Notes: generated by a model from the sequence alone, not told the origin. A stretch of 64,000 bases of DNA from Anabaena catenula FACHB-362 (GCF_014698735.1 NZ_JACJTQ010000021.1:40900-104899); one strand, 5' to 3'. Counted from the first letter of the stretch, positions 1-12,221 are shown. Made by a program: numbers and translations.

Positions 1-111
1 TCACTGCGTCAAATAGTTCTAGAAAAAGAATTAATGACAGAAGCGGAATTAGCGACTGTATTAGATTTAGAGCAAATGAGTGCAATCGTTCCTTTAGAGA
101 CTTCCAAATAA
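1..111 (+). CDS. C-terminal end of an aspartase/fumarase-family lyase (partial)
   Basis: The first 36 codons are open and end in TAA at 109-111; the start lies outside the window. The sequence (SLRQIVLEKELMTEAELATV) matches the C-terminal helical cap of the class II fumarase/aspartase superfamily, where a (V/I)VLE.G.(L/M)TEAEL pattern precedes the last few residues. The wording is closer to aspartate ammonia-lyase, which converts aspartate to fumarate and ammonia, than to FumC, but the active-site region is not in view, so the substrate is an inference. About 370 bases of repeat-rich DNA separate it from the next gene, which is on the other strand. Confidence 0.55.
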   Translation, partial: SLRQIVLEKELMTEAELATVLDLEQMSAIVPLETSK

Positions 112-387
112 AAAAATATCCCGTATTTGTGGGGGCAGGGGGCAGGGTGCAGGGTGCAGGGGGAGGAAAAGTCGTTTTGATTTCACAAATTGGATCGTCT
201 TTTTTGTGGAGTTCTCTTAACATAATTAGGACTTGCTTAATAAAGCTAGAACTTAGATATACCAAGAGTTTGAAGGTTAAAAAAGGTGAATCAGGTGCAA
301 GGAATAAGCGTTGAAACTGTTCATTTACCTATCACTTTTCCAGGTTCAAGATTATTCTTATCTTCTTCTAATTCTTCCTCCGTTCAC
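112..387. other. Gene-free stretch with G-rich heptamer repeats
   Basis: Bases 129-168 are a degenerate run of the GGGCAGG/GTGCAGG heptamer typical of Nostocales spacers. A 61-codon open frame across it has no ribosome site and is repeat translation. The rest is AT-rich and holds no gene that I can support. Confidence 0.6.
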
Positions 388-480
<93 letters not shown>

Positions 481-486
<6 letters not shown>

Positions 487-2655
487 CACTAAATTGCATT
501 GCTTCCACTTTAACTTTCGTCCCATCAGTTTTGTGACCATATTAATCAATGCAGTTAACTCAATCGGCTTAGAAGCACACATATTAAAACCTGCTGCTAG
601 TATTTCTGTGGAATCTCCCTCTCTGGCATAGGCCGTTAACGCAATAGCAGGAATTTGCCCTCCTTGTTCTGCTTCCATAAGCCTCACTTTGCGGATTAGT
701 CTATAGCCATCTTCTTCGGGCATTCCAATATCACTAATTAATACTTCTGGTGGGCATTTTTGAATTTCTAAGAATGCCTCGGCAGCGGAAGCAACCGCCC
801 TTACCTTAGCCCCAGAGTCCTGTAACACTAAGGTGAGAAGAGATAGTGTATCAATATCATCGTCTACAATCAGCACTTCTAAATTATCAAGAGGTAATGG
901 GTGTAGGGAAACTGAAAAATTTGGATCTATTGTTTCCACTATTTCTGTAGTTACACCAGAGGCCTTATGTGGCAGACTATTTTTTGCTTCTAAAAGAGGC
1001 AATTTCACAGTAAAGGTCGATCCTAGCCCTTCACCAGGACTGTCTGCATAGACGGTTCCGCCATGTAGTTCTACCAAATGGCGGACAATTGCTAACCCCA
1101 GTCCCAGTCCCGTTTGGCTTCTAGTTATGCTGCCATCAGCTTGACGAAAGCTCTCAAAAACACAATCTATAAAGTCTGGTTTGATACCAATGCCCGTATC
1201 AGTAACTTGGATCTGAGCGTACCTCTGCTCCGTCTGTTGTGTTTCTTGGCTACTGATGACTGATAGACTAATTTCTACTTTACCGTCTTGGGGCGTGAAC
1301 TTAATGGCGTTAGTCAGTAGGTTCCAAACAATTTGCTGCAACCGTTCTTGATCACCTGAGACGCGAAAAGTTAAGACGGGGGAAATAGAGGTAGATGATA
1401 GGGGTGAAGAAGTAAGTTCTTCCTGATTTATTGGGGTTATTGTCCTATGTTGCCCCGTGTCGGTGACGACAAAAAAACTAAATAAAATATTTTTAGCTTG
1501 AGCTTGCAGATGCACAGTATCTAATGCCGCTTCAATTATAGGTAATAGATTGACGGGGCAGATATTTAAAGATAATTTGCCATGAATAATCCGTGAGACA
1601 TCCAAAATATCCTCAATAAGTTGCTCCTGCGAAAGTGCATTGCGTTCAATTGTTTCCAAAGCGCGTGCAGTGGTTTTCTCATCTAATTTGCGATTGCGGA
1701 GCAGTTTAGACCAACCAAGTATCGAGTTGAGAGGTGTGCGGAGTTCGTGAGAAAGGGTAGCTAAAAACTCATCTTTCATGCGGTTTGCGGCTTCCGCTTC
1801 CTTGAGGGCTGCTTGCTCACGGAGTAATTTGGTGCGTTCTTCTTCAGCTTGTTTGCGATCGCTAATGTCTTCGACTGTACCCACATAACCGATGATTTTG
1901 CCTTGATCAGAAAGCATTGGTGATGAGTGAAAGTTTACCCAACGCAAAATTCCTGCTGGCATCAGTATGCGAAACTCACGGGAGTATTCCCTACCTTCGC
2001 GGATGCAGATCAACCATTCTGCAAGTACCTGTTCTCGGTCTTGTGGATGTAGCGATCGCAACCACCCTTCTCCTAAACTTTCTTCTGGAGTAATACCCAA
2101 AATAGTTTGGTAGCGAGGGTTTGTGTATGTACACAGTCCGGCGATATCTGTTAAGAAAATACCCACAGGAGAGCAAGCACTTAAACAACGAAACTGTTCT
2201 TCACTTCTTCTTAATTGAGCATTGGCGGTGATCAGTTCTGCTGCTTGTTGTTTTACCTCCATCGTTTTCTCAAACAATTCAACAAATGCTGCTACCTTAA
2301 ATTTTAATATTTCCGGGTCAATTGGCTTGAACAGATAGTCTACTGCGCCCAGGGAATACCCTTTAAACACCATCGACTCACTATTACTAAATGCTGTTAA
2401 GAAAATTATGGGGGTGTATTGCGATCGCTCTCGTTGTCTAATTAAAGCTGCTGTCTCAAATCCATCGATATCTGGCATTTGGACATCGAGTAAAATTACG
2501 GCAAAATCTTGAGTAAGCAGACATCTCAAAGCTTGGGCCCCTGATGTAGCCTTCACGAGATTGTGACCAAGGCTTTGAAGTATCGCCTCTAAAGCCAGCA
2601 GATTTTCTGAATGGTCATCAACCATGAGAATGTTTACTTTTGCACTGGATACCAT
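481..2655 (-). CDS. Hybrid two-component protein: REC-PAS-histidine kinase-REC
   Basis: 724 residues, soluble, no membrane segment. The N-terminal receiver (about 8-122) has the DD pair and phospho-acceptor Asp57 in LLDVQMPDIDG. A PAS fold follows (about 150-268, ending in the DIS.RKQAEEE linker typical of PAS/PAC), then a coiled coil and a HisKA domain with His303 in [10 protein letters not shown]. The HATPase domain (about 430-565) has the DTGIGI and GLGLGLAIV boxes. A second receiver (about 592-715) carries Asp642 in ISDIGMP. The N-terminal receiver suggests it is fed by an upstream kinase, with the PAS as a second sensory input. It is divergent from the receiver/kinase pair at 3049-4986. 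The start ATG lies directly before the receiver. The stop is formed by a dispersed repeat. Signal and target are unknown. Confidence 0.93.
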
Positions 2656-3048
2656 AGAAAAAATATTTGTTTTGATATAAAGAAACGCTGTTCAGCTTCT
2701 AGTTAACCACTGTCTACCTTTTGCCCACTATGTTGCAACTATCTAAAGTTACAAATTTCAGCCAAATGAAGCCTGATTTGCAGTTACATGGTTATTTATT
2801 CAGAAAAAACTCAGCATTAAAGATTCTTCAGTTTCTTGAAATCTAATACAGTGTAAGTCACACAGTTGTTTTCATCCCACTGCCCCCTGCACCCCTGCAC
2901 CCCTGCACCCTGCCCCCTGCACCCTGCCCCCTGCCCCCTGCCTAAGTCCCGTTAACAGCTTAGTTTACCCACCAAATTTATTTCCTGGGGAGGATGTTGG
3001 GGCAAGAATTCCTTGTCAGTCTAGAGTGAGAACCTTTACTAGTGTAAA
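2656..3048. other. Divergent intergenic region with C-rich heptamer repeat
   Basis: This separates two divergent signalling genes and must hold both promoters. Bases 2880-2942 are a run of TGCCCCC/TGCACCC heptamers, the complement of the G-rich repeats at 129-168 and 21092-21119. No convincing promoter boxes were found. Confidence 0.55.
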
Positions 3049-3426
3049 ATGCCGCATATCTTACTGGTAGATGACGAAGCATCCCTACGCGAAAGCCTTA
3101 CTTACACGCTGCAAAAAGAAGGCTATACCGTGACAACGGCAGCAGACGGACATAGCGCCATCAAACAGTTTCACAAGGAAGTACCAGATATAATTTTGCT
3201 CGACCTCATGCTACCGGAGGTTGACGGGATGGAAGTATGCTGGCGAATTCGGGCATTTTCAGATATTCCTATTGTCATGCTCACAGCCAAAGATCAGGAT
3301 ATTGAGAAAATTTGGGGCTTGGAAGCAGGTGCAGATGATTATGTCACCAAGCCATTCAACACCCGTGAACTGTTGGCACGAATCAAAGCAGTGTTGCGCC
3401 GTCGTTCCGGGAATGAGTCTGATTGA
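3049..3426 (+). CDS. Receiver-only response regulator (OmpR-type receiver without DNA-binding domain)
   Basis: 125 residues, covering one receiver only: acidic pair in LLVDDE, phospho-acceptor Asp52 in LLDLMLPEVDG, the conserved Thr in MLTAKD and Lys in YVTKPFN. The ending LLARIKAVLRRR is the linker that in OmpR/PhoB regulators leads into a winged helix, but a TGA follows at 3424-3426 and the next 130 bases are repeat DNA with no winged-helix coding in any frame. It is therefore either a stand-alone CheY-like relay or a truncated OmpR regulator. It precedes a membrane histidine kinase on the same strand and is likely its partner. Confidence 0.88.
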   Translation: MPHILLVDDEASLRESLTYTLQKEGYTVTTAADGHSAIKQFHKEVPDIILLDLMLPEVDGMEVCWRIRAFSDIPIVMLTAKDQDIEKIWGLEAGADDYVTKPFNTRELLARIKAVLRRRSGNESD

Positions 3427-3475
3427 CCGAAGAGACCGCTTCAGAGGGGAAGACGCGGTGACGCGGAGAGATTAT

Positions 3476-3500
3476 CCCCGTGTCCCCGTGTCCCCGTGTC
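3476..3500. repeat. Short tandem repeat, CCCCGTGT octamer
   Basis: Three adjacent copies of CCCCGTGT lie in the 132-base gap between the receiver gene and the kinase gene, just after a GACGCGGTGACGCGG motif. Both are common spacer repeats in Nostocales. The repeat sits where the winged-helix coding of an OmpR regulator would be expected. Confidence 0.7.
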
Positions 3501-3558
3501 TTCTTCAAACTCTCCTGGCTAAAGCCACTGGCTTTCCAAACTACCATCAAGTTTTTTT

Positions 3559-4986
3559 ATGAAAGATTGGTTTCCTGGTAGAAAATTAAATACCATTCAT
3601 GCCAAGCTTTTAGCCACATACCTGCTACTAATAACCTTGGGAACTTCTTTGATGGCAGGCTACATCCTGTGGTCATTCCATATCTACTTGATGCGAACAC
3701 GGGAAGCTGATTTGGATAACTGGACAATTGCCTTGAGCGAGAGTGCAGGAGATGCTTTAGCAGAAACGAATCTTCAGCAGGTAGAGGTGCTGGTAAAGCG
3801 GTATGGTGCGCCACAAAATGTGACGCTTCGCATTTTTAATCAACAAGGTCGTCTACTAGCTACTTCTGATCCCCAAGGAGATAAAAAGGTAACAGACTGG
3901 TACAAGGTTCCTGGTGTATGGGAAGCTTTGCAAAATCGTCCACAACAAGGTGTGACAAAAGGAGTTTTCTCGACAGAAGATCGCCTATACGTCGCTAGAC
4001 CAATTGTGCGTAACAATCAACTACTGGGCATAGTGCGAATGTCTATCACTCTAAAACAGGTTCAGAACCAGTTTACTAGAGTGATTTGGAACGTTTTGGG
4101 GACACTATCGCTGACAATCTTGCTATGTGCGCTGATCAGCACTCGTTTTGCTCGCAGTCTCTCAAAACCAATTGAAACTATGCGTAACTTTGCGATTCGT
4201 TTGGGCAGCGGTCATTTTGGCGATAAGCTTGATATCCATGAAAACAATGAGTTAGATCAATTAGCGGTGGAGTTAAACCGGATGAGTGAACGGTTGGCTT
4301 CGCTAGATCAAGAGCGTCGGGTTTTTCTAGCAAATGTCTCTCACGAACTTCGCACACCCATCAGCAATGTTCAGGTAACAGTAGACGCACTCAGAAATGG
4401 AGCATACGAAGAACCCCAATTGCGCGATCGCTTTTTCCAAACTATCGAGAACGAGATCCAACGCTCATCACGACTGATTCATGACCTGCTGGATCTAGGA
4501 CGTTTGGAAGCGGGTGTTTCTCAGATGGAACAACAACCTATCTCACTGCGGGATCTAATTAACCGTGCTGTTGGGACAATGGAACCCCGAATGCAAGCCT
4601 TCAGTATATCAGCGCGAGTAAATGTCGTTGACCTCATGCTAGTGGGTGATCCAGAACGGCTATTACAAGCGATTTTAAATGTACTCGACAATGCTATAAA
4701 ACACTCAGTGCCAAATTCCCAGGTCTTTATTTCTGGGTACAACGAGGACGCTCTAGCAGTTGTGAAAATTCAAGACCAGGGGATAGGCATCAGTGAGAAT
4801 GATTTACCCCGGATTTTTGAGCAGTTTTACACGACTAATCCCTCCCGTCAAGGTAATAGCAACGGTTTGGGATTAGCGATCGCCAAGCAGATTGTAGAAG
4901 CTCATCATGGTAGTATCACAGCCAACAGCACACCCAATCAGGGGGCAACTTTTACGATTTGCTTACCGCTGAAAGCGAGAATTTAA
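3559..4986 (+). CDS. Membrane sensor histidine kinase (HAMP-HisKA-HATPase)
   Basis: 475 residues. A transmembrane helix (about 17-40) and a second (about 173-196) enclose a roughly 130-residue extracytoplasmic sensor domain. A HAMP linker follows (197-250), then HisKA with His262 in [10 protein letters not shown] and HATPase with N box ([10 protein letters not shown]), G1 (DQGIGI) and G2 (NGLGLAIAK). The domain order and size are those of a classical EnvZ/PhoR-type sensor kinase. It follows the receiver-only gene by 132 bases and probably phosphorylates it. Its TAA overlaps the stop codon of the giant kinase on the opposite strand: the four bases TTAA at 4983-4986 supply both stops, so the two genes converge without a spacer. 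Confidence 0.93.
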   Translation: MKDWFPGRKLNTIHAKLLATYLLLITLGTSLMAGYILWSFHIYLMRTREADLDNWTIALSESAGDALAETNLQQVEVLVKRYGAPQNVTLRIFNQQGRLLATSDPQGDKKVTDWYKVPGVWEALQNRPQQGVTKGVFSTEDRLYVARPIVRNNQLLGIVRMSITLKQVQNQFTRVIWNVLGTLSLTILLCALISTRFARSLSKPIETMRNFAIRLGSGHFGDKLDIHENNELDQLAVELNRMSERLASLDQERRVFLANVSHELRTPISNVQVTVDALRNGAYEEPQLRDRFFQTIENEIQRSSRLIHDLLDLGRLEAGVSQMEQQPISLRDLINRAVGTMEPRMQAFSISARVNVVDLMLVGDPERLLQAILNVLDNAIKHSVPNSQVFISGYNEDALAVVKIQDQGIGISENDLPRIFEQFYTTNPSRQGNSNGLGLAIAKQIVEAHHGSITANSTPNQGATFTICLPLKARI

Positions 4987-7900
4987 CGATACAGCCAAAC
5001 ACGCAAAAGTGAAAGTAACTGTTCAATATCTACGGGTTTGGTGATGTAATCTGATGCGCCTGCTTCAATACACTTATCGCGATCGCCGAGCATGGCTTTA
5101 GCAGTCAGTGCAATGATCGGCAAAGATTTAAATCGGTCGTTTTGGCGGATCTGGCGTGTTGTTTCATAACCATCCATTTCTGGCATCATCACATCCATCA
5201 AAACAACATCAATATCTTGTGTATTCTCTAATATCTTCATACCCTCACTGCCATTCTCAGCGTATATCACCTGCATTTGATAGCGTTCCAACATACTAGT
5301 CAGGGCAAAGATGTTACGAATATCATCGTCTATGATCAAAACTTTCTTGCTCGTGAGGGAGCCGTCTGTTGAATGCAATTGTTCCAGCAGTTGACGTTTC
5401 GGTTCAGGCAGATTTACCTGAACGCGGTGCAGGAGTAATGCGGTTTCATCGAGGAGATGTTCAGGAGTTCGCACGTCTTTGACGATGATTGTCTCCGCTA
5501 TCCGTTTGAGTTCAGTTTCTTGGGCTGGGGAAATTTCCCTACTGGTGTAGACAATAATTGGTAAAGCTTCACCATTGGGGTGTTGCTTAAGCTGCTCGAT
5601 CAGTTCAAAACCGGTCATATCCGGTAGTCCTAAATCGAGGACAAGACAATCAAAAAGCTGAGAGCGAATGGCTTCTAGGGCTGCTGCACCAGTGCTAACA
5701 GCCGTAATCGTCACATCGCTGCTGCCAATTAGCTCGATAATGCTCCGTCGCTGATCATCATCATCTTCGACTATCAGCAAATCTTTCACTCGGCGCTGAA
5801 CAAAACCTTTAATTTTGGTCAATGCATCAGAGACTGTCTCTCTAGTTACGGGTTTCTGCACATATGCGATCGCTCCTAATTGCAAACTGCGTTGTCGCCC
5901 TTCTTCAACTGTCATGATATGTACAGGAATATGACGCGTGTTTGGGTCATGTTTCAAGCGATCCAACACCGTCCAACCATCCATCTCTGGCAACCGCACA
6001 TCCAACAAAATGGCTGAAGGCTGGAATTGCTGGGCTAGGCTTAACCCAACGCTACCGTTTTGGGCGGCTATAACTTTAAATCCTTGCTGCCGCGCTATGT
6101 CTAGCAAGATGCGAGCAAAGTGAATATCATCCTCGACAACTAGTAGCACATAGTCGTCTTCTTCAAGATTAGTGCGATCATCATTCAGAATTGTTGAGGG
6201 AGAATAAGCACTCAGGAGTGGCGATTTCGGCTCAGAAATCTGTACTCCTAGCTCAGAACTGAATTGTGGCAAGTAGAACGTAAACGTACTACCTTGATCA
6301 GGGTGACTAACAAGTTTAATTTCTCCGCCAAAGAGACGGGCGATTTCCCGGCTAATCGACAAGCCTAATCCCGTACCACCGTATTTCCGACTAGTAGTGC
6401 CATCAGCTTGCTGGAACGCCTCAAAAATCACCTTTTGTTTATCTGGGGCAATACCAATACCCGTATCGATTACTGAAAATGCGATCGCTATCTCGGAGCG
6501 ATTTAAGGTGTCCTGGTTGAGGCTCCATCCCTGCTTGGCCACATCAATCCGCAATTTTACTTCACCACGCTCGGTAAATTTGAAAGCATTGGAAAGCAGA
6601 TTTTTCAACACTTGTTGCAAGCGTTTGGCATCGGTATAAATGGTTCTTGGTAATTCAGCAGCCAATTCAATGGAGAAAGAGATGCCTTTATCTTGAGCTA
6701 TTTGCCTAAAGGTACGTTCAATATGGTCGCCCAACTCTGTCAACAACATTTGGGTCATGTTAATTGACATCGTTCCAGATTCGATTTTGGCCAGATCGAG
6801 AATGTCATTGATCAGTGCCAAAAGGTCAGTACCTGCTGAGTAAATTGTACGGCTATATTCGACTTGCTTACTGGTAAGATTGCCCTCGACGTTATCTGCC
6901 AACAGCCTAGCTAAAATCAACAAGCTGTTTAGCGGTGTCCGTAGTTCATGGGACATATTAGCAAGGAACTCAGACTTGTATTTTGATGACAGAGCTAGTT
7001 GTTCTGCCTTTTCTTCTAAAGACCTTCTAGCGTGTTCAATTTCTCGATTTTTGCGCTCGACTTCTTTCTTTTGCAGAGCTAACAAATCTGCCTTTTCTCC
7101 TAACTCGGCGTTGGTTTGTTGTAACTTGTCTTGCTGACCTTTGAGCAAATCCTCAGATGTTTTCAGTGATTGGGCTTGTTGTTCTAAACGCTTGTTGGTT
7201 TCTCTGAGTTCACTTTGCTGGGTTTGCAATTCCTCTGCCAAAGACTGGGACTGCTTGAGCAATTCTTCGGTCCGCATCGAAGCCGCAATGGTGTTGAGGA
7301 CGATCGCAATACTTTCGGTGAGTTGATCAAAGAATGTCAAATGAATTTCGCTAAAACGGCGGAAAGAGGCTAATTCAATCACCGCTGTCACCTGTCCTTC
7401 AAATAGCACCGGTAACACTACGGCATTTAATGGAGTTGCTTCTCCTAAACCAGAGGAAATTTTCACATAATCATTCGGCACTTCCGTCAGCAGAATTCGT
7501 TCTCTTTCTAAAGCGCATTGTCCTACCAAGCCTTCACCCAAGTAAAAGCGGTTAGCCAGATGTTTGCGTTCGCGATAAGCGTAGCTACTAAGTAATTTTA
7601 GATATGCTGCATTTTCTCCACTATCCATCAAATAGAATACGCCTTGTTGCGCTCCTACCAGCGGTGCCAGTTCGGAAAGAATAAGTTTGGATACTGTTTC
7701 CAAGTCTCGCTGACCTTGCAGCATTCGCGTAAACTTGGCTAAGTTCGTTTTTAACCAATCTTGTTCTGTGTTTTTCTGCGTTGTTTCCCGCAGGTTGGCA
7801 ATCATCTGGTTGATATTGTCTTTGAGGATTGCTACTTCCCCTAATGCCTCAACCGCAATGGAGCGAGTTAAATCACCCTTAGTTACAGCTGTTGCTACTT

Positions 7901-10900
7901 CTGCGATCGCTCTTAACTGAGTTGTCAGGGTGGCCGCGAGTTCGTTCACGTTGTCGGTCAAATCTTTCCAAGTCCCAGCCGCCCCAGGTACTTTAGCTTG
8001 ACCGCCTAATTTACCTTCAATACCCACTTCCCGCGCCACTGTGGTGACTTGATTGGCAAAGGTCGCCAGGGTATCAATCATCTCGTTGATTGTTTCTGCC
8101 AAGGTTTCAATTTCTCCCTTGGCATCTAGCATCAGTTTCCGCTTCAAGTCACCATTAGCAACCGCTGTCACCACTCTAGCAATACCGCGCACTTGTGCCG
8201 TCAAGTTCCCCGCCATCGAGTTCACATTGTCGGTCAAATCTTTCCAAGTACCCGCTACACCTTGCACCTGCGCTTGACCGCCCAATTTACCTTCGGTTCC
8301 CACCTCCCTCGCCACCCTTGTGACTTCTGATGCAAAAGAACTCAGTTGATCCACCATTGTGTTGATGGTATTTTTCAAGTCGAGAATTTCGCCTTTGACA
8401 TCAACGGTGATTTTCTTGGAAAGGTCGCCATTCGCTACTGCTTTGGTAACTTCGGCAATATTCCGCACCTGTGCTGTTAAATTCCCCGCCATTGAGTTAA
8501 CGTTGTCGGTCAAATCTTTCCAAGTGCCAGCTACTCCTCTGACATAAGCTTGCACGCCCAATTTACCTTCAGTTCCCACTTCCCGTGCCACCCGCGTTAC
8601 TTCCGAGGCAAAGGAATTGAGTTGATCCACCATTGTGTTAATGGTATTTTTCAACTCCAGAATTTCGCCTTTAACATCAACGGTAATTTTCTTGGAAAGG
8701 TCGCCGTTAGCTACTGCTGTTGTCACTTCGGCAATGTTACGTACTTGTGCCGTTAAGCTTCCCGCCATGAAATTCACGCTGTCGGTTAAGTCTTTCCAAG
8801 TCCCAGCTACCCCCTTAACTTCCGCTTGCACTCCCAGTTTCCCTTCGGTTCCTACTTCCCTGGCAACCCTTGTGACTTCCGATGCAAAGGAATTAAGTTG
8901 ATCCACCATTGTGTTGACAGTGTTCTTCAACTCTAAAATTTCACCTTTGACATCAACAGAGATTTTCTTGGAAAGGTCGCCGTTAGCTACTGCTGTGGTG
9001 ACGGCGGCAATATTCCGCACTTGTGCAGTTAAGCTTCCCGCCATGAAATTCACGCTATCGGTCAAGTCTTTCCAAGTCCCAGCCACGCCTCTCACATCTG
9101 CTTGTACTCCCAGTTTTCCTTCACTTCCCACTTCTCTAGCAACCCGCGTTACTTCCGATGCAAAGGAACTAAGTTGATCCACCATGACATTAATGGTATT
9201 CTTCAACTCCAGAATTTCGCCTTTCACAGCCACAGTGATTTTTTTGGAAAGGTCGCCATTAGCGATCGCTGTGGCAACTTCGGCAATATTCCGCACTTGC
9301 CCGGTAAGATTACCTGCCATTAAGTTCACGTTGTCGGTCAAGTCCTTCCAGGTTCCCGCTACCCCCCGGACTTCCGCTTGCACACCCAATTTACCTTCTG
9401 TTCCCACTTCCCTCGCAACTCGCGTTACTTCCGATGCAAAGGAATTAAGTTGATCCACCATTGTGTTGATGGTATTTTTCAACTCCAGAATTTCACCTTT
9501 GACATCCACAGTGATTTTTTTGGAAAGGTCGCCAGTTGCGACTGCTGTGGTGACTTCGGCAATATTCCGCACTTGTGCCGTTAAGCTTCCGGCCATGAAA
9601 TTCACGCTATCGGTCAAGTCTTTCCAAGTGCCAGCCACACCCCTCACATCTGCTTGTACGCCCAGTTTCCCTTCACTCCCCACCTCTCTAGCAACCCGCG
9701 TCACTTCCGATGCAAAGGAATTGAGTTGATCCACCATTGTGTTGATGGTATTTTTCAACTCCAGAATTTCACCTTTGACATCGACAGTGATTTTCTTGGA
9801 AAGGTCGCCGGTTGCCACAGCTGTCGTCACTTCGGCAATATTCCGCACTTGTGCCGTTAAACTTCCCGCCATGAAATTCACGCTATCGGTCAAGTCTTTC
9901 CAAGTCCCCGCAACGCCTTTAACATCTGCTTGTACGCCCAGTTTGCCTTCACTTCCCACTTCCCTGGCAACCCGCGTTACTTCCGATGCAAAGGAACTGA
10001 GTTGATCCACCATGATATTGATGGTATTCTTTAACTCGAAAATTTCGCCTTTCACGTCAACGGTGATTTTTTTAGAAAGGTCACCATTAGCGATCGCTGT
10101 GGCAACTTCGGCTATGTTGCGAACTTGCCCAGTAAGATTACCTGCCATTAAGTTCACGTTGTCGGTCAAGTCTTTCCAAGTTCCCGCTACACCGCGTACT
10201 TCGGCTTGCACACCCAGTTTTCCTTCGGTTCCCACTTCCCTCGCAACTCTTGTCACTTCCGATGCAAAGGAATTAAGTTGATCCACCATTGTGTTGATGG
10301 TATTTTTCAACTCCAGAATTTCACCTTTTACGTCAACGGTGATTTTCTTGGACAGATCGCCGTTAGCAACCGCCGTTGTCACCTGGGCAATATTTCGCAC
10401 TTGTGCCGTCAAGCTTCCCGCCATGAAATTCACACTATCAGTCAAGTCTTTCCAGGTTCCCGCTACCCCCCGGACTTCGGCTTGACCGCCTAATTTTCCT
10501 TCTGCACCCACCTCACGGGCAACTCTTGTAACTTCTGATGCAAAGGAATTAAGCTGATCCACCATGATATTGACGGTGTTTTTCAACTCCAAAATTTCGC
10601 CTTTGACATCTACAGTGATTTTTTTGGAGAGGTCGCCATTGGCTACTGCTGTGGTTACTTCCGCAATATTACGGACTTGAGCAGTAAGATTACCTGCCAT
10701 CAAGTTCACGTTATCGGTCAAATCTTTCCAAGTACCAGCCACACCGCGTACTTCGGCTTGCACGCCCAGTTTGCCTTCAGTTCCCACTTCCCGCGCTACC
10801 CGCGTTACTTCCGATGCAAAGGAGTTAAGTTGATCCACCATCGTGTTGACGGTGTTTTTGAGTTCGAGAATTTCACCTTTAACATCAACAGTAATTTTCT

Positions 10901-11561
10901 TGGAAAGATCACCATTAGCGATCGCTGTGGCAACTTCGGCGATGTTCCGCACCTGCCCCGTAAGATTACCCGCCATCAAGTTCACGTTGTCGGTCAAGTC
11001 TTTCCAAGTACCAGCCACTCCCTTAACTTCGGCTTGCACGCCCAATTTCCCTTCCGTTCCCACTTCCCGCGCTACCCGCGTCACTTCCGATGCAAAAGAA
11101 CCAAGCCGATCTACCATTGTGTTAACGATATTGGCAGTTTGGAGAAACTCTCCCTGGAGGGGTCTGCCATCAATTTCTGTAGCGATCGTCTGGGATAAAT
11201 CGCCATTGGCTACAGCCCTGATCACACGAGTAGTTTCGGCAGTCGGTTGGACTAAATCTGTAATTAGAGTATTGACAGAAGTAACACAATCTGACCAAGA
11301 ACCGCTCACATTTCCTAAAGAGGCGCGTTCGATGATCTTACCTTCTTTACCAACAATATTGCCAATTCGCTGTAGCTCTGTAGCCATACGCTCATTCTGG
11401 TCAATAATATCGTTGAGCGTATCGGCTATTTTCCCCGCGATGCCAGTTTGATCTATAGGCAACCGAACAGAAAAGTCACCTTTTTTAACAGCATTCAGTG
11501 TTGTCAATAGCTGTTTTAAATCGAGATTGTCGCTATCTCTAGTTAACTGTTCAGTTGCCAT
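4983..11561 (-). CDS. Giant soluble hybrid histidine kinase: poly-HAMP array, GAF, kinase, three receivers
   Basis: 2192 residues with no membrane helix. After a degenerate N-terminal HAMP (about 20-70) comes an array of 92-residue units, each containing a HAMP repeat ([17 protein letters not shown]) and the block [16 protein letters not shown]...[11 protein letters not shown]. The VAREVG block occurs 12 times up to about residue 1200. Next are a GAF domain (about 1265-1410), a coiled coil (about 1415-1520), HisKA with His1538 ([11 protein letters not shown]), HATPase ([15 protein letters not shown]) and three receivers (about 1804-1923, 1924-2045, 2072-2190), with Asp in [20 protein letters not shown] and [11 protein letters not shown]. 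Poly-HAMP soluble kinases of this type resemble fungal group III (Nik1-like) osmosensing kinases, which have fewer repeats. The input is unknown; osmotic or internal signals are possible. The near-identical repeats make copy number likely to vary between strains and assemblies. Confidence 0.95.
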   Translation of the reverse strand: MATEQLTRDSDNLDLKQLLTTLNAVKKGDFSVRLPIDQTGIAGKIADTLNDIIDQNERMATELQRIGNIVGKEGKIIERASLGNVSGSWSDCVTSVNTLITDLVQPTAETTRVIRAVANGDLSQTIATEIDGRPLQGEFLQTANIVNTMVDRLGSFASEVTRVAREVGTEGKLGVQAEVKGVAGTWKDLTDNVNLMAGNLTGQVRNIAEVATAIANGDLSKKITVDVKGEILELKNTVNTMVDQLNSFASEVTRVAREVGTEGKLGVQAEVRGVAGTWKDLTDNVNLMAGNLTAQVRNIAEVTTAVANGDLSKKITVDVKGEILELKNTVNIMVDQLNSFASEVTRVAREVGAEGKLGGQAEVRGVAGTWKDLTDSVNFMAGSLTAQVRNIAQVTTAVANGDLSKKITVDVKGEILELKNTINTMVDQLNSFASEVTRVAREVGTEGKLGVQAEVRGVAGTWKDLTDNVNLMAGNLTGQVRNIAEVATAIANGDLSKKITVDVKGEIFELKNTINIMVDQLSSFASEVTRVAREVGSEGKLGVQADVKGVAGTWKDLTDSVNFMAGSLTAQVRNIAEVTTAVATGDLSKKITVDVKGEILELKNTINTMVDQLNSFASEVTRVAREVGSEGKLGVQADVRGVAGTWKDLTDSVNFMAGSLTAQVRNIAEVTTAVATGDLSKKITVDVKGEILELKNTINTMVDQLNSFASEVTRVAREVGTEGKLGVQAEVRGVAGTWKDLTDNVNLMAGNLTGQVRNIAEVATAIANGDLSKKITVAVKGEILELKNTINVMVDQLSSFASEVTRVAREVGSEGKLGVQADVRGVAGTWKDLTDSVNFMAGSLTAQVRNIAAVTTAVANGDLSKKISVDVKGEILELKNTVNTMVDQLNSFASEVTRVAREVGTEGKLGVQAEVKGVAGTWKDLTDSVNFMAGSLTAQVRNIAEVTTAVANGDLSKKITVDVKGEILELKNTINTMVDQLNSFASEVTRVAREVGTEGKLGVQAYVRGVAGTWKDLTDNVNSMAGNLTAQVRNIAEVTKAVANGDLSKKITVDVKGEILDLKNTINTMVDQLSSFASEVTRVAREVGTEGKLGGQAQVQGVAGTWKDLTDNVNSMAGNLTAQVRGIARVVTAVANGDLKRKLMLDAKGEIETLAETINEMIDTLATFANQVTTVAREVGIEGKLGGQAKVPGAAGTWKDLTDNVNELAATLTTQLRAIAEVATAVTKGDLTRSIAVEALGEVAILKDNINQMIANLRETTQKNTEQDWLKTNLAKFTRMLQGQRDLETVSKLILSELAPLVGAQQGVFYLMDSGENAAYLKLLSSYAYRERKHLANRFYLGEGLVGQCALERERILLTEVPNDYVKISSGLGEATPLNAVVLPVLFEGQVTAVIELASFRRFSEIHLTFFDQLTESIAIVLNTIAASMRTEELLKQSQSLAEELQTQQSELRETNKRLEQQAQSLKTSEDLLKGQQDKLQQTNAELGEKADLLALQKKEVERKNREIEHARRSLEEKAEQLALSSKYKSEFLANMSHELRTPLNSLLILARLLADNVEGNLTSKQVEYSRTIYSAGTDLLALINDILDLAKIESGTMSINMTQMLLTELGDHIERTFRQIAQDKGISFSIELAAELPRTIYTDAKRLQQVLKNLLSNAFKFTERGEVKLRIDVAKQGWSLNQDTLNRSEIAIAFSVIDTGIGIAPDKQKVIFEAFQQADGTTSRKYGGTGLGLSISREIARLFGGEIKLVSHPDQGSTFTFYLPQFSSELGVQISEPKSPLLSAYSPSTILNDDRTNLEEDDYVLLVVEDDIHFARILLDIARQQGFKVIAAQNGSVGLSLAQQFQPSAILLDVRLPEMDGWTVLDRLKHDPNTRHIPVHIMTVEEGRQRSLQLGAIAYVQKPVTRETVSDALTKIKGFVQRRVKDLLIVEDDDDQRRSIIELIGSSDVTITAVSTGAAALEAIRSQLFDCLVLDLGLPDMTGFELIEQLKQHPNGEALPIIVYTSREISPAQETELKRIAETIIVKDVRTPEHLLDETALLLHRVQVNLPEPKRQLLEQLHSTDGSLTSKKVLIIDDDIRNIFALTSMLERYQMQVIYAENGSEGMKILENTQDIDVVLMDVMMPEMDGYETTRQIRQNDRFKSLPIIALTAKAMLGDRDKCIEAGASDYITKPVDIEQLLSLLRVWLYR
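7920..11125 (-). repeat. Tandem 276-bp coding repeats encoding HAMP units
   Basis: The minus-strand coding DNA of the giant kinase is built of units of 276 bp (92 codons). Landmarks such as the CATTGTGTTGATGGTATT block recur at 276-base steps, for example at about 9463 and 9739. Units 2-11 are very similar; the first and the last are more diverged. Some units share variant motifs ([12 protein letters not shown] versus [12 protein letters not shown]) in an alternating order, which suggests segmental duplication or gene conversion rather than independent descent. Confidence 0.92.
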
Positions 11562-12221
11562 AGTCTAATCCTTAAGAAATTTTTTGATGTTTTCTGCACT
11601 CTGTACCTGAAGAAGGAGTACTTTCAGGCTGATTCTATTTCTAAAGTTGATTGCACTGTAATCCTATGTTAAAGGTTTAAGGCTGGTATGTAAGGAGCCA
11701 TGATCCTGGACTATCACGGTGAGACGACCCGTTTATGCCAGCGTTTGTCAGGCTTTCTGTGCGATGTTTTGAGTCCCAAAAGTAAACTCATACATTTTAA
11801 CCCCCCAGAATGAAGTAGATAGGCACAAATAAACCGAACTATGTAACGAAATATAAAATACTCGATTGTAATTGCTGAAGCCTCCGGCACGCTTCGCGAA
11901 CACTTTGCTTCGTTCGCAATGACATAGTTATAAATTTTCTCACCTACCTGACTTGAAAATCGGGGAAGGTGAAAGGACTTATTTTCATCCCTCCTGGTGT
12001 ACACAGTTCATGATGGCTACTTAGTGAAAATCAAGATTCCTAATTAGATTTTAAATCTAATTCCATCTACAAAGATTTATTAGGGTTTGTGAAAATTAAA
12101 ACTCAAAATGCTGTGAGTTCTTATCCAGAATGCCCTTATTTTCCTGACTAATTAATTGATATTGAGTGGTTTCCCAATTAAATTTCGTTTATATTATTTT
12201 AAGATCACGCAATTATTAACC
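11562..12221. other. Divergent intergenic region with a dispersed palindromic repeat
   Basis: This lies between the giant kinase and the DUF362 gene and must hold their promoters. Bases 11879-11925 carry a GCTTCGCGAA/GCTTCGTTCGCAATGACA spacer repeat. A 96-codon minus-strand open frame crosses this repeat and is not a credible gene. I recognise no regulator site. Confidence 0.55.

Noticed and set aside
7920..11125. Repeat array that might be taken for a CRISPR or satellite
   Set aside because: The unit is 276 bp with an uninterrupted 92-codon frame and no spacers; it is a coding repeat.
8053..11451. Many plus-strand open frames of 60-200 codons, repeating every 276 bases
   Set aside because: They are antisense shadows of the repeated HAMP coding sequence; their peptides repeat in step with the units and have no ribosome sites.
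11714..12004. 96-codon minus-strand open frame
   Set aside because: It crosses a dispersed palindromic repeat (VIANEAK-type translation) and has no family resemblance.
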